A stretch of DNA of 22,343 nucleotides from a virus. A program made the translations under genes and the position numbers. The DNA lies in the IMG/VR virus record IMGVR_UViG_3300020424_000313, positions 1-22,343 of that record. One strand, given 5' to 3'. Under the pieces are notes generated by a model. That model was not told the DNA's origin. It did no database searches and worked only from the letters and a program-made list of their open reading frames with translations. Positions 10,301 to 16,498 of the stretch are shown piece after piece. Positions within the stretch are counted from its first letter, which is position 1, and each line of letters begins with the position of its first letter.

Positions 10301-11357
10301 TAATATTATAGGACAAGCTAGAGAATTAGATACAGCTACACGAAAAACTTTTAAAGGATTGGCAGAAGAAGCAGGAAAATCATTATTTGCAGAAGGAGGA
10401 CTTGCAAATAAAAAATCTCTTTTTAATAGAGATAAAAATTTTAAAGGAGGAGCAATAGACTTAGATAATCCTGTTTTACAAGTTAAAGATATTCCAGCTG
10501 AAAGAGTTAATCCTTATACTGGTGAACCTTATTATGGTTTATTGTTAGAAGATTTACCATTCTTTAACACTGATACTAGATTAAAAGCTGCAGAAGGTTT
10601 TAATCCAGAAGAACAAGATGAGTATTTATTGGGACTAGCACAGGAACAAGGTTTAAAACAAACTGCACCAGTTATAGAACTTTTAGTTGCCGGTGTACCT
10701 AAAATTATATATGGTGTTGGTAAAACAGGTTATGATTTAATTACTAATCTAGCCAAAGAATCTATACAGAAACCTAAACCTATAAATTATTATCATGGCA
10801 GTAATTTAAAATTAAAAGAAGTTACTCCTATGGGTGACAGAGCTACAGCTTCTGATGTAAAAGATTTATTTCAACAAGCAAGTTATATAGGTAAGCCAAC
10901 TGAAGGAGGTTTAGAGTTAGCTAACTTCTATGCAAAAGGTGCAGGTTATGTAAATGTTATTGGAAAGAAACAGTTTGATGAAGTTGTTAAAAAACTTTAC
11001 AATCCTAGAGATGTTTCAGATGAATTAAAAGATAAAGTAATGAAAGAAATATCAATGCGACAAGCTTTTATAACTAAAGCTAAGACTGAAAGAGTAAACC
11101 GAAATGAATTAGCTAGAGCTAGAAAAGAAATAATTGATTTAGAAACTTTAATTAAACCTTTTGGTTCTGGTTATATTAGTAGAATAACTCCAGTGCAAAG
11201 AAAATTTTTAGAACGAGAAGGTTTTGATGGGGTCGATGTTAGTCAAGATGTAGTTGCTATATTTCGTTCAGTACCAGTTAAAAGTTCTATTAGAGGTAGT
11301 CTAACTCAAAGATTAGTTGATAGAAGAAATGCAAACAAAAGTAAAATAAATGAGTAA
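7314..11357 (+). CDS. Giant internal virion (ejection) protein with C-terminal ADP-ribosyltransferase-like domain
   Basis: A 1347-residue protein, close to T7 gp16 (1318 aa) in size and position. The N-terminal part (about 80-260) resembles the large internal virion proteins of marine podoviruses: a helical domain, then Ala/Gly-rich hydrophobic segments. I see no lytic transglycosylase motif. The middle (about 600-1000) is helical with several hydrophobic stretches. The C-terminus (about 1155-1325) looks like the ADP-ribosyltransferase fold of phage polyvalent proteins: YYHGS at 1159-1163, then a helix with ANFYA, a GYV-x-VI strand, a FLEREGFDGV turn, and QDVVAIF beginning at Gln1311. His1161, the YA tyrosine and Gln1311 would stand at the H-Y-E/Q positions, but Gln in place of Glu makes activity uncertain. 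The gene lacks a clear ribosome binding site, sits 4 bases after its neighbour and overlaps the endolysin gene by 8 bases. Confidence 0.78.
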   Translation: MDKFDYSNYSGIYSSDSNFTTTNSTTQQNINKQLDFKKRYNKVTLDDLENDEEYQEVAERFLTSVGEKSNDIFEYLRDSDFNLYSGMRRAMQSGKFTEQQKQDYAYLRSRFDNADMGSLKQYFELFKDSALDISTDPTLIAAAFLTPITGGTTLAARLGFTKLGLQAAKNITKAQKAQLRKEGRKQTVKAAGVTGLEAGAWTGLDNHFRQNTELNTDLRNLYSKSELIGSTALGLTAGSILGGFLQRRGLAYESDLRRLYSNDEYREFVKSNLWYNGGRLLDRIKSRTIGSATSRLNTYSKYSPAAKLLGQTIKPDFSQNVFKITDKRLGYSYGEDLNFRRGTYISLRNDALMPIYKDGKILPEDEINVIRILRGADPNKYSKAVQESAINYRNFFNVILNDAQEAGLKPHKIENYFTRSWNREAIESNPELFKQKLIDGKVEIGMKNGKPIIASKDTITEVNAVITEMLNKQNELMSGHAHLLTQSRTFKNLKDNDFEEFLNNNLVEVTTDYALSSAKRIQTEKTFLQPFQRTRAEKLKYEQSLAKSSGTGDAQKFDNSNRRAFENKFIDPIDKELRAAGVKKGLTRLEKKRLKDLYQSVTGQVKYFDSGFVQGAYDGLKLANALAYLPLATLSSLTEVFIPLTKVKVPTYAKGIVDGLKETVSITGEELTQILKTKHNLTTSEIRQEMADVWIAVDESMSDMTNRLAGEGFQNKFAKGIARAFYRLNLLTPWTKTIQLASFSSGKDLIKKNLQQLSKLKKEGVNIDSEIAPLKVQKLKGELFDLNIDIDDGIKWVDSGANVNDNFYTSVKRGAGRFTDTIILPTSRESGRVPTIMTNPRVDIFTQLLRYPTAFGNTVLKNFARGAITDPTANAPRLAAFGILATSVALGTNYWRSTEKNQRRMFNEDNNQKTIVRALQRVGLLGPLEYGVRYTDSLKSRGQNPISATTGIIGPTASDIAQLVMYGKGFESLARKTPGIGLQNIIERYTGINPYSNIIGQARELDTATRKTFKGLAEEAGKSLFAEGGLANKKSLFNRDKNFKGGAIDLDNPVLQVKDIPAERVNPYTGEPYYGLLLEDLPFFNTDTRLKAAEGFNPEEQDEYLLGLAQEQGLKQTAPVIELLVAGVPKIIYGVGKTGYDLITNLAKESIQKPKPINYYHGSNLKLKEVTPMGDRATASDVKDLFQQASYIGKPTEGGLELANFYAKGAGYVNVIGKKQFDEVVKKLYNPRDVSDELKDKVMKEISMRQAFITKAKTERVNRNELARARKEIIDLETLIKPFGSGYISRITPVQRKFLEREGFDGVDVSQDVVAIFRSVPVKSSIRGSLTQRLVDRRNANKSKINE

Positions 11358-11721
11358 TTGGAAATATTTTACTGAAGATGAACTTAAATGCAAACACACT
11401 GGTCAATGTAATATGGACTGGGCATTTATGCAGACCATCGAAAGAGTTAGAGAACGCTGCGGATTTCCTTTCAAAGTAAGTAGTGCTTATCGTTCTCCAG
11501 AACATCCTATTGAAGCAGCTAAAAAAAGTCCGGGTGCTCACGCTAGTGGCAAAGCTATGGACATTCTTGTTAATGGTGAACAAGCTATGACTCTTGTAAG
11601 AATAGCTTTAGAAGAAGGAATTTATCGCATTGGAGTTGCACAAAAAGGAGATTACAATTCTAGATTTATTCATTTAGACATGGATATTTCTAGACCATCG
11701 CCTCGTATCTGGAGTTATTAA
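11350..11721 (+). CDS. M15-family peptidase, probable endolysin
   Basis: A 123-residue single-domain peptidase of the M15A type (zinc D,D-carboxypeptidase/endopeptidase-like), which cuts peptide cross-links in peptidoglycan. Zinc ligands are visible: His64 and Asp71 in GAHASGKAMDI and His108 in FIHLD, with Asp110 completing HxD. The SSAYRSPEH motif (44-52) is also typical. No signal peptide is seen, so release would need the holin encoded downstream. The start overlaps the giant virion gene by 8 bases. It opens the lysis group: peptidase, 81-aa protein, holin. Confidence 0.88.
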   Translation: MSNWKYFTEDELKCKHTGQCNMDWAFMQTIERVRERCGFPFKVSSAYRSPEHPIEAAKKSPGAHASGKAMDILVNGEQAMTLVRIALEEGIYRIGVAQKGDYNSRFIHLDMDISRPSPRIWSY

Positions 11722-11966
11722 TGATATTGTATAGAGAAAAAGATTTAGATGAAGCTTACAGGATAGACTGTAAAGCACGTACTCGTAATAATATGCCTTG
11801 GGTAAAACGAGAAGAATTTAGAACTATCTACGAAGATTTAATGGATTTGTATATGATACAGTTAAGTCCTCGTCAACTATTAGAGATAGAAGAAATACCT
11901 GAATCATTACTAGATTCACTTAAAAATATACTAAACCAAAGTTTACATTTTGAACCGGAGAAATAA
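11721..11966 (+). CDS. Conserved-type small protein of unknown function in the lysis group
   Basis: An 81-residue, mainly helical, acidic protein with no membrane segment and no motif I recognise. Its ATG shares one base with the stop of the endolysin gene (TAATG), after a GGAG six bases upstream (inside the endolysin codons), so translation is probably coupled. It ends 2 bases before the holin. The location suggests a lysis accessory or late protein, but nothing in the sequence shows a function. Confidence 0.72.
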   Translation: MILYREKDLDEAYRIDCKARTRNNMPWVKREEFRTIYEDLMDLYMIQLSPRQLLEIEEIPESLLDSLKNILNQSLHFEPEK

Positions 11967-11968
11967 TT

Positions 11969-12367
11969 ATGGTTAATTCAATAACAGAATCAGTAATTGG
12001 AGTTGCTGATAAAGTTTTAGGTAAATTTGTAGCTGATAAAGATTTAAGAGCTAAACTAGAACACGAGTTAAAAACAGAATTGCACAGAGCAAACATGGCT
12101 CAACTTGAAGTTAATAAAGTTGAAGCAGCCCATAAATCTATGTTTGTTGCAGGATGGCGACCTTTTGTTGGTTGGGTATGTGCATCAGCTCTTGCCTATC
12201 ATTTTATACTACAACCAATATTAGTATTTGCTATATCAGTTGGGGGTATTGAAATAGTTTTACCAGACTTTGATATGAATAGTCTGTTAACTATTTTACT
12301 AGGTTTATTAGGTCTTGGTGGAATGAGAACTCTAGAAAAAGTTAGACAAGTATCAAGAGAAAAATAA
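11969..12367 (+). CDS. Holin (3TM / gene-transfer-agent holin type)
   Basis: A 132-residue membrane protein resembling the 'Holin of 3TMs' family. It has a soluble N-terminal helical part (1-58), then the signature segment WRPFVGWVCASALAYHFIL around residues 63-81. Further hydrophobic segments lie at about 82-95 and 105-119, ending LGLLGLGGMRTLEKVR as in that family. It would form the inner-membrane lesion that lets the M15 endolysin reach peptidoglycan. A GGAG lies 8 bases before the ATG. A pinholin-like role cannot be excluded. Confidence 0.85.
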   Translation: MVNSITESVIGVADKVLGKFVADKDLRAKLEHELKTELHRANMAQLEVNKVEAAHKSMFVAGWRPFVGWVCASALAYHFILQPILVFAISVGGIEIVLPDFDMNSLLTILLGLLGLGGMRTLEKVRQVSREK

Positions 12368-12403
12368 AATGAATTTAATAAATTATAATTTAAATAAAAC
12401 TAT

Positions 12404-12408
12404 GGAGG
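12404..12408 (+). promoter_or_regulatory. Ribosome binding site for the 27-aa ORF
   Basis: GGAGG six bases before the GTG at 12415. It is one of the strongest Shine-Dalgarno matches in the forward block and is the main reason to accept the very short ORF behind it. Confidence 0.6.
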
Positions 12409-12414
12409 TAGTTA

Positions 12415-12498
12415 GTGAAAAAAGGAGAAGTATGTGTATTATGTGTGTTATTCTGGGTAACAGCCAGTATAGTTTATGTTAGTGTCACTGCAATATAG
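12415..12498 (+). CDS. 27-residue hydrophobic membrane peptide
   Basis: A GTG-started ORF of 27 codons. After a short charged start (MKKGE), nearly the whole peptide is hydrophobic and would span a membrane once. It has two cysteines near the start of the segment. It lies at the end of the lysis group and stops one base before the end of the convergent gene on the other strand. An overlapping ATG ORF (12369-12482, 37 codons) has no comparable ribosome binding site. A lysis regulator or holin partner is possible; homology cannot be judged at this length. Confidence 0.5.
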   Translation: MKKGEVCVLCVLFWVTASIVYVSVTAI

Positions 12499-12717
12499 CT
12501 ATTTAATATTTAGCTCACTCTGAAAATAATCATGCAAGGTGGCGAGTTTTTTTCGCCCTGCCTTTAGGATAGTTCTAACTGTTTCATTCTCATGATGTAC
12601 CTTAAAAACTTTATCAATATCTTCTTCAGGCAACATGCTAAACTCCGTAACAATTTGATTGTTACTTGTCAACACTACTTTAAAACTTATTAAGTTTGCT
12701 TCTTTTTTTTTAGACAC
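12499..12717 (-). CDS. Small protein of unknown function at the end of the RNR operon
   Basis: About 72 residues from a GTG at 12717. The frame also offers ATG 12723 and TTG 12738, but GGAGG (12724-12728) touches the ATG directly, while it stands an ideal six bases from the GTG, so I choose the GTG. The gene overlaps the end of nrdB by 8 bases and is probably coupled to it. The product is a charged alpha/beta-looking protein with a Lys-rich start and a C-terminal 'RKKLATLHDYF' helix; no family is recognised. It is the last gene of the reverse block. Confidence 0.65.
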   Translation of the reverse strand: MSKKKEANLISFKVVLTSNNQIVTEFSMLPEEDIDKVFKVHHENETVRTILKAGRKKLATLHDYFQSELNIK

Positions 12718-13693
12718 TTTCATCCTCCAATGATGCAAATTGTACTTGGTCTTGTCTTCCTCTCAATCCAGCTTTCATGTAAGAAGTAGCACGACCTTCA
12801 AAAAAGTTTTGGTGTTCTACTCCCATGACCTCATCTAACCAAGGTAAAGGGTTTTCTCTTTGGTCAAAGTTAGTTTTTAATCCTAACTGTAACAATCTTC
12901 TATCTGCTATGTATCTGTTGTAAGCATACATATCTTTTTTAGTTAAACCTTGTATGTCTCCCATACTAAATACTAAATCTAAAAACTTATCTTCAAGCTC
13001 GACCATTTCTCTACAAATATCGTACAGTTCTTTTTTAAAATCATCTGTCCAAATATCTAAGTTCTCTTGAATAAACTCTCTAAATAATTTAGTCATTGCT
13101 TCAACATGCATTGACTCATCTCTGATAGAATAGGTAACTATCTGACCCATGCCTTTCATTTTACCGAACCTTGGAAAGTTTAACAAAATTGCAAAACTAC
13201 TAAACAGTTGTAGTCCTTCAGTAAAAGCTGAATAGACTGCCAAAGTTTTAGCTATAGTTTTCTTATTAGATTTTTTAGGTTTAAAGTCTCCAACATAATC
13301 ATGTTTATCAGACATCTCTTCATACTCAGCAAAAGCTTTGTATTCAATCTCAGGCATACCTACCGTATCTAACAATAAACTATAAGCATCTTGATGGATT
13401 GATTCCATATTAGCAAACGAAGACATCATCATTCGTGCCTCTGGTTTTTTAAAGATAGGCATGTACTTATCTATATATCCTGCACCAACATCTACATCTG
13501 ATTGAGTAAACAATCTAAATATCTGAGTTAGTAAATGTCTTTCTTTTTCTGATACATCTTGCCAGTCTTTAACATCTGTATGTAAAGGCACGGACTCCGG
13601 CATCCAGTGCATTTGGTTTTGTAACTTATAATAATCATACATCCATGGGTAATCAAATGGTTTGTAGTGGTCTCTAGTTTTTAATAAGCTCAT
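12710..13693 (-). CDS. nrdB: Class I ribonucleotide reductase, small (radical-generating) subunit
   Basis: A 327-residue NrdB that partners the NrdA encoded upstream in the same operon to reduce ribonucleoside diphosphates to dNDPs for phage DNA synthesis. All metal ligands expected for class I are visible: Asp66, Glu97-x-x-His100, Glu159, and Glu193-x-x-His196 (in DESMH). The spacing from Asp66 to Glu97 (31) equals that in E. coli. Tyr104, four residues after His100, stands at the radical tyrosine position (E. coli Tyr122), so this is a tyrosyl-radical type rather than a Phe-substituted one. The ATG follows AGAGGA, which lies in the end of the 69-aa gene. The protein looks full length. Confidence 0.95.
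   Translation of the reverse strand: MSLLKTRDHYKPFDYPWMYDYYKLQNQMHWMPESVPLHTDVKDWQDVSEKERHLLTQIFRLFTQSDVDVGAGYIDKYMPIFKKPEARMMMSSFANMESIHQDAYSLLLDTVGMPEIEYKAFAEYEEMSDKHDYVGDFKPKKSNKKTIAKTLAVYSAFTEGLQLFSSFAILLNFPRFGKMKGMGQIVTYSIRDESMHVEAMTKLFREFIQENLDIWTDDFKKELYDICREMVELEDKFLDLVFSMGDIQGLTKKDMYAYNRYIADRRLLQLGLKTNFDQRENPLPWLDEVMGVEHQNFFEGRATSYMKAGLRGRQDQVQFASLEDESV
12724..12728 (-). promoter_or_regulatory. Ribosome binding site inside the end of nrdB
   Basis: GGAGG read on the minus strand, within the last codons of nrdB and six bases before the GTG at 12717. It decides the start of the downstream small gene. Confidence 0.6.
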
Positions 13694-13903
13694 TTAAAAA
13701 TCCTCTTTTAACATAGTTAACTTTTCATCAGCGGTAACATACTGTTCCATAAGTTTGTCCATTGACTCCACAACATTTGGATGTTCAGCGACTCCAACTC
13801 TATTACTAAAATATATTTCAAGATTAGCTTTTGCTTCTGCCTTGTCAGCAGTATATTTTGTTTCTAAAGCTTTGAACAATAAAGCTCCCGAATATTTAGT
13901 CAT
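13694..13903 (-). CDS. Small acidic protein between cytochrome c and nrdB
   Basis: A 69-residue soluble protein, helical, with a central 'NRVGVAEHPN' turn followed by an acidic helix. The type looks familiar from marine phage RNR operons, but no function is known to me. It starts 15 bases after the cytochrome gene with a good AGGAG ribosome binding site and abuts nrdB directly: its last codons contain the nrdB ribosome binding site. It may be an RNR accessory protein; this rests only on position. Confidence 0.72.
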   Translation of the reverse strand: MTKYSGALLFKALETKYTADKAEAKANLEIYFSNRVGVAEHPNVVESMDKLMEQYVTADEKLTMLKEDF

Positions 13904-13918
13904 AATGTTTTTCTCCTG

Positions 13919-14353
13919 TTATTTAAAAGTATTGATGTAAGCTTGTAAATTTTCCATGTCTTCAGTAGAAAGATTAGCAGCCTGACCCCACATCAAGGCA
14001 GACTGCTCACCTCTAGTCTCTCCGTTTTTATATTGCATTAGCATTTCTACAATAGAAGTACTGCCAACAAGCTTTGGTCCAATACCTCCTTCTCCAGCTT
14101 GACCGTGACACATAGCACAATTCACATAAACTTTACTACCCATTTCAGCTGGGTCAGCTTCTAACATAGCTACTCGTTTCATTTCTAGTTGCTCTAAGAA
14201 TGTTCCATGTTTTAATGTATACTCTTCGTAACATTCACCAAAACAAGAATGAACATCATCATAACCTTTGTATGGTGTTGATTCATAAGCAAATGCAATT
14301 ATAGCTATAATTCCTACAATTCCAAGTAATATTGGAAAAATTATTTCTTTCAT
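13919..14353 (-). CDS. Membrane-anchored class I cytochrome c (auxiliary metabolic gene)
   Basis: A 144-residue protein with an N-terminal hydrophobic anchor (about 4-23) that would export and tether it to the periplasmic face. It has one heme-attachment site, CAMCH at 79-83, followed by GQAGEGGIGPKLVG as in small class I cytochromes. The C-terminal helix LSTEDMENLQAYI is typical, and Met121 is the best sixth-ligand candidate. Two further cysteines, 37 and 41 (CFGEC), lie between anchor and heme domain. The likely job is electron transfer near the terminal oxidase, with heme attached by the host maturation system. Start: ATG 14353, one base after the nrdA stop, with GAGGG five bases upstream. 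A longer frame to 14383 would overlap nrdA and put ten polar residues before the anchor. Heme site is certain; physiological partner unknown. Confidence 0.9.
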   Translation of the reverse strand: MKEIIFPILLGIVGIIAIIAFAYESTPYKGYDDVHSCFGECYEEYTLKHGTFLEQLEMKRVAMLEADPAEMGSKVYVNCAMCHGQAGEGGIGPKLVGSTSIVEMLMQYKNGETRGEQSALMWGQAANLSTEDMENLQAYINTFK

Positions 14354-14354
14354 A

Positions 14355-16247
14355 TCATCCCTCGCATGAGATACATTCCACATCTTCTAAATTAATTCGT
14401 GGAATTTTAGTGTTAACATTCTCTACATTTCTAGCTGCATTTGTTCTAAAATAATATAGAGATTTAAGTTTGTGCATACCATACCAATGAACATCACTAA
14501 CGTATTGCATGTAAGTATCATGTACTTCTTGGCTCTCGGTAGCACTTGGTAAAGTGAAAAATAAATTTACTGACTGAGCTTGACAAATAAACTCTTGTCT
14601 TTTATAAGCATGTTCCACTAACCAAATCTGATTTATTTCGTTTGCTGTTTTAAATAATTCTTTTTCTTCTTCATTTAAAATATCTATGTTCTTTACTGAA
14701 CCTTCATTACTAGCAATGTCTTTCCAAATCTTATCAAGTTCCTCTCCTTTTAATCCTTTACTTCTTAAAACTTTTTCCAAGTATTTATTTTTTACTTGAT
14801 AACTGCCTGATAAAGTTTTATGAGTAAAGACATTTGCCCTATAAGGTTCTATTGAGGGAGATGTGCCAGAACATATAATGCTGCTACTAGCATTAGGAGC
14901 AACGGCAAGGAGATGAGCATTACGCATCCCAGAACCAGATACATCAGGTGCTTCACCACGAATATCAGCAAGTTCCTCACTAGCTTTAGTAGCTTTCTTT
15001 TTAATATATTTAAATGCTTGATAATTAAATCCCGTAGCTTGGAGTCCTTCAAAAGGTATGCCTTTACTTTGTAAATAAGCATGAAAACCCATTGCTCCAA
15101 GACCAAGAGACCTTTCACGATAAGCTGAGTAAGCTGCTTTTGCAAATCCTTCTTTACCTTCTTTAATGTATTTAATAAATCTTTTATAATTAGCATTATA
15201 CTCTCCAAGTTGTTCTGTGTCAATAGCATTGTCAATAAAATGTTGTAAAACATTATCTAACATAGTTATTAAATCAGAAATAAATAATGGTTCCTCTGAC
15301 CATATATCATAGTGTTCTAGATTAACACTAGATAAACAACATACAGCAGTACGTTCTTCATTAGTTACTAGAGTTATTTCGGAACAAAGATTACTTTGTT
15401 TAATTTGTAATCCTAAATCTTTTTGTCCTTGCGGTAATGCTTCATTACAAGTGTCTATATTAATCATGTAAGGTTCACCTGTCTCAGCTCTAGCATTTAA
15501 TATCTGCCACCATAAAGAACGAGCATTGACTGTTTTACAAGCTTCATTCGTTTTAGGGTCTATCAATCTAAAGTCAGCATCTTCTTCTACTGCATTTAGA
15601 AAATCATTAGTGATGTTTATACCATTATGTAAATTTAAATTCTTTCTATTTATATCTCCACCGGATTCTTTTCTCATGTTTATAAACTCTTCAATCTCCG
15701 GATGTGATATATCCATATAAGCAGCATAGCTACCTCGTCTAGTGACACCTTGATTAAAGGCTAACATTTGTGAATCTACTACATGGATGAATGGAATTGT
15801 ACCAGTAGAACGACTGCCTGAAGAAGTAGAAATACCGTTACTCCTAATATCTCCCCAATATCCACCAATGCCTCCACCAGAACTTGCCAACCATATATTC
15901 TCGTCATAGTGAGCAGATAAACCAGTGCGACTGTCAGGTACGTAATTGAGGAAACAGCTAATAGGTAGCCCACGAGTGGTTCCCCCGTTACTAAGTATAG
16001 GAGTGCTAAACATGAACCAACCATCGGAACAGTAGTTATAAAGCCTTTGAGCAAGTCCGAAGTCAGTAGTTTGTTTGTAAGTAGCTGCAAATACTGCAGC
16101 CCTAGCAAAAGATTCTTGTGCATGTGTTTCATCCTCCCAAAAATATCTATCTTTTAATGTATCTAAACTAAACTTATCTAGATTTTTTTCTTTATCATAA
16201 TCTATAACAATACCTAAGTAAGGTTTTTTACCTATTTTATCTTCCAT
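14355..16247 (-). CDS. nrdA: Class I ribonucleotide reductase, large (catalytic) subunit
   Basis: A 630-residue NrdA. Catalytic residues are visible: Cys98 (GLPISCF), Asn286-x-Cys288-x-Glu290 (SNLCSE) and Cys303 (AVCCL), equivalent to E. coli C225, N437/C439/E441 and C462. The radical-transfer tyrosine pair is Tyr598-Tyr599 (KSLYYFRT), and the C-terminal redox pair is Cys625/Cys628 (CISC). The enzyme is about 130 residues shorter than E. coli NrdA and begins near the catalytic barrel, so the N-terminal ATP cone that allows dATP shut-off appears absent. The ATG shares one base with the stop of the DUF3310 gene (TGATG). The cytochrome c gene follows after one base. Confidence 0.95.
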   Translation of the reverse strand: MEDKIGKKPYLGIVIDYDKEKNLDKFSLDTLKDRYFWEDETHAQESFARAAVFAATYKQTTDFGLAQRLYNYCSDGWFMFSTPILSNGGTTRGLPISCFLNYVPDSRTGLSAHYDENIWLASSGGGIGGYWGDIRSNGISTSSGSRSTGTIPFIHVVDSQMLAFNQGVTRRGSYAAYMDISHPEIEEFINMRKESGGDINRKNLNLHNGINITNDFLNAVEEDADFRLIDPKTNEACKTVNARSLWWQILNARAETGEPYMINIDTCNEALPQGQKDLGLQIKQSNLCSEITLVTNEERTAVCCLSSVNLEHYDIWSEEPLFISDLITMLDNVLQHFIDNAIDTEQLGEYNANYKRFIKYIKEGKEGFAKAAYSAYRERSLGLGAMGFHAYLQSKGIPFEGLQATGFNYQAFKYIKKKATKASEELADIRGEAPDVSGSGMRNAHLLAVAPNASSSIICSGTSPSIEPYRANVFTHKTLSGSYQVKNKYLEKVLRSKGLKGEELDKIWKDIASNEGSVKNIDILNEEEKELFKTANEINQIWLVEHAYKRQEFICQAQSVNLFFTLPSATESQEVHDTYMQYVSDVHWYGMHKLKSLYYFRTNAARNVENVNTKIPRINLEDVECISCEG

Positions 16248-16498
16248 CAGTCAATCTCTTTAAATTGTTCTGTTACTAATACTTGCAATAATTTTTTTTC
16301 ATACCACTCAGCTTTTTGTAAATCTTCAATACCATTCTTATATTTAAATCGCCAACGATATTTAAGCGAGTTACCTCGTAAGTACCCAACAAATTCATCA
16401 TGGTCCAACATAGCTTTGATAGCATCAATGCATTCTATATCTCCTTGATTATAATGTTCTGGATTATTGATAAGGTCTCCTACTGTTCTATATTTCAT
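16247..16498 (-). CDS. DUF3310 protein (T7 gp1.7-related nucleotide metabolism type)
   Basis: An 83-residue protein with the DUF3310 signature: NPEHYNQGDIECIDAI near residues 12-27, then a 'GYLRGNSLKYRWRF' segment (38-51) and DLQKAEWY (59-66). The domain occurs in T7 gp1.7, which has nucleotide kinase activity, and is common in phage nucleotide modules. Whether this short version is enzymatic is unknown. It overlaps the 84-aa gene by 11 bases and nrdA by one, which fits a role beside ribonucleotide reductase. Confidence 0.85.
   Translation of the reverse strand: MKYRTVGDLINNPEHYNQGDIECIDAIKAMLDHDEFVGYLRGNSLKYRWRFKYKNGIEDLQKAEWYEKKLLQVLVTEQFKEID

Noticed and set aside
11290-11583. A 97-codon minus-strand open frame over the endolysin start
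   Set aside because: It is antisense to the M15 gene with its zinc ligands and to the end of the giant virion gene; Phe/Ser-rich shadow composition.
12369-12482. A 37-codon ATG ORF overlapping the 27-codon membrane peptide
   Set aside because: It has no ribosome binding site, while the GTG frame has a well-spaced GGAGG and a coherent membrane segment.
12536-12564. Hairpin GGCGA-loop-TCGCC with a T-run as a possible terminator for the forward block
   Set aside because: The T-run is in the loop rather than after the stem, and the sequence is inside the coding region of the opposite-strand small gene.
14248-14286. CFGEC as a second heme site in the cytochrome
   Set aside because: It lacks the CxxCH pattern: three residues lie between the cysteines and no His follows.
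14849-15253. A 134-codon open frame on the minus strand inside nrdA
   Set aside because: It lies in another frame of a gene with complete catalytic motifs, is a Leu/Lys/Val-rich run typical of AT-rich shadow translation, and has no motif.
15779-16132. A 117-codon hydrophobic open frame on the minus strand inside nrdA
   Set aside because: Shadow of the nrdA reading frame; hydrophobicity follows from the base composition and no ribosome binding site supports it.
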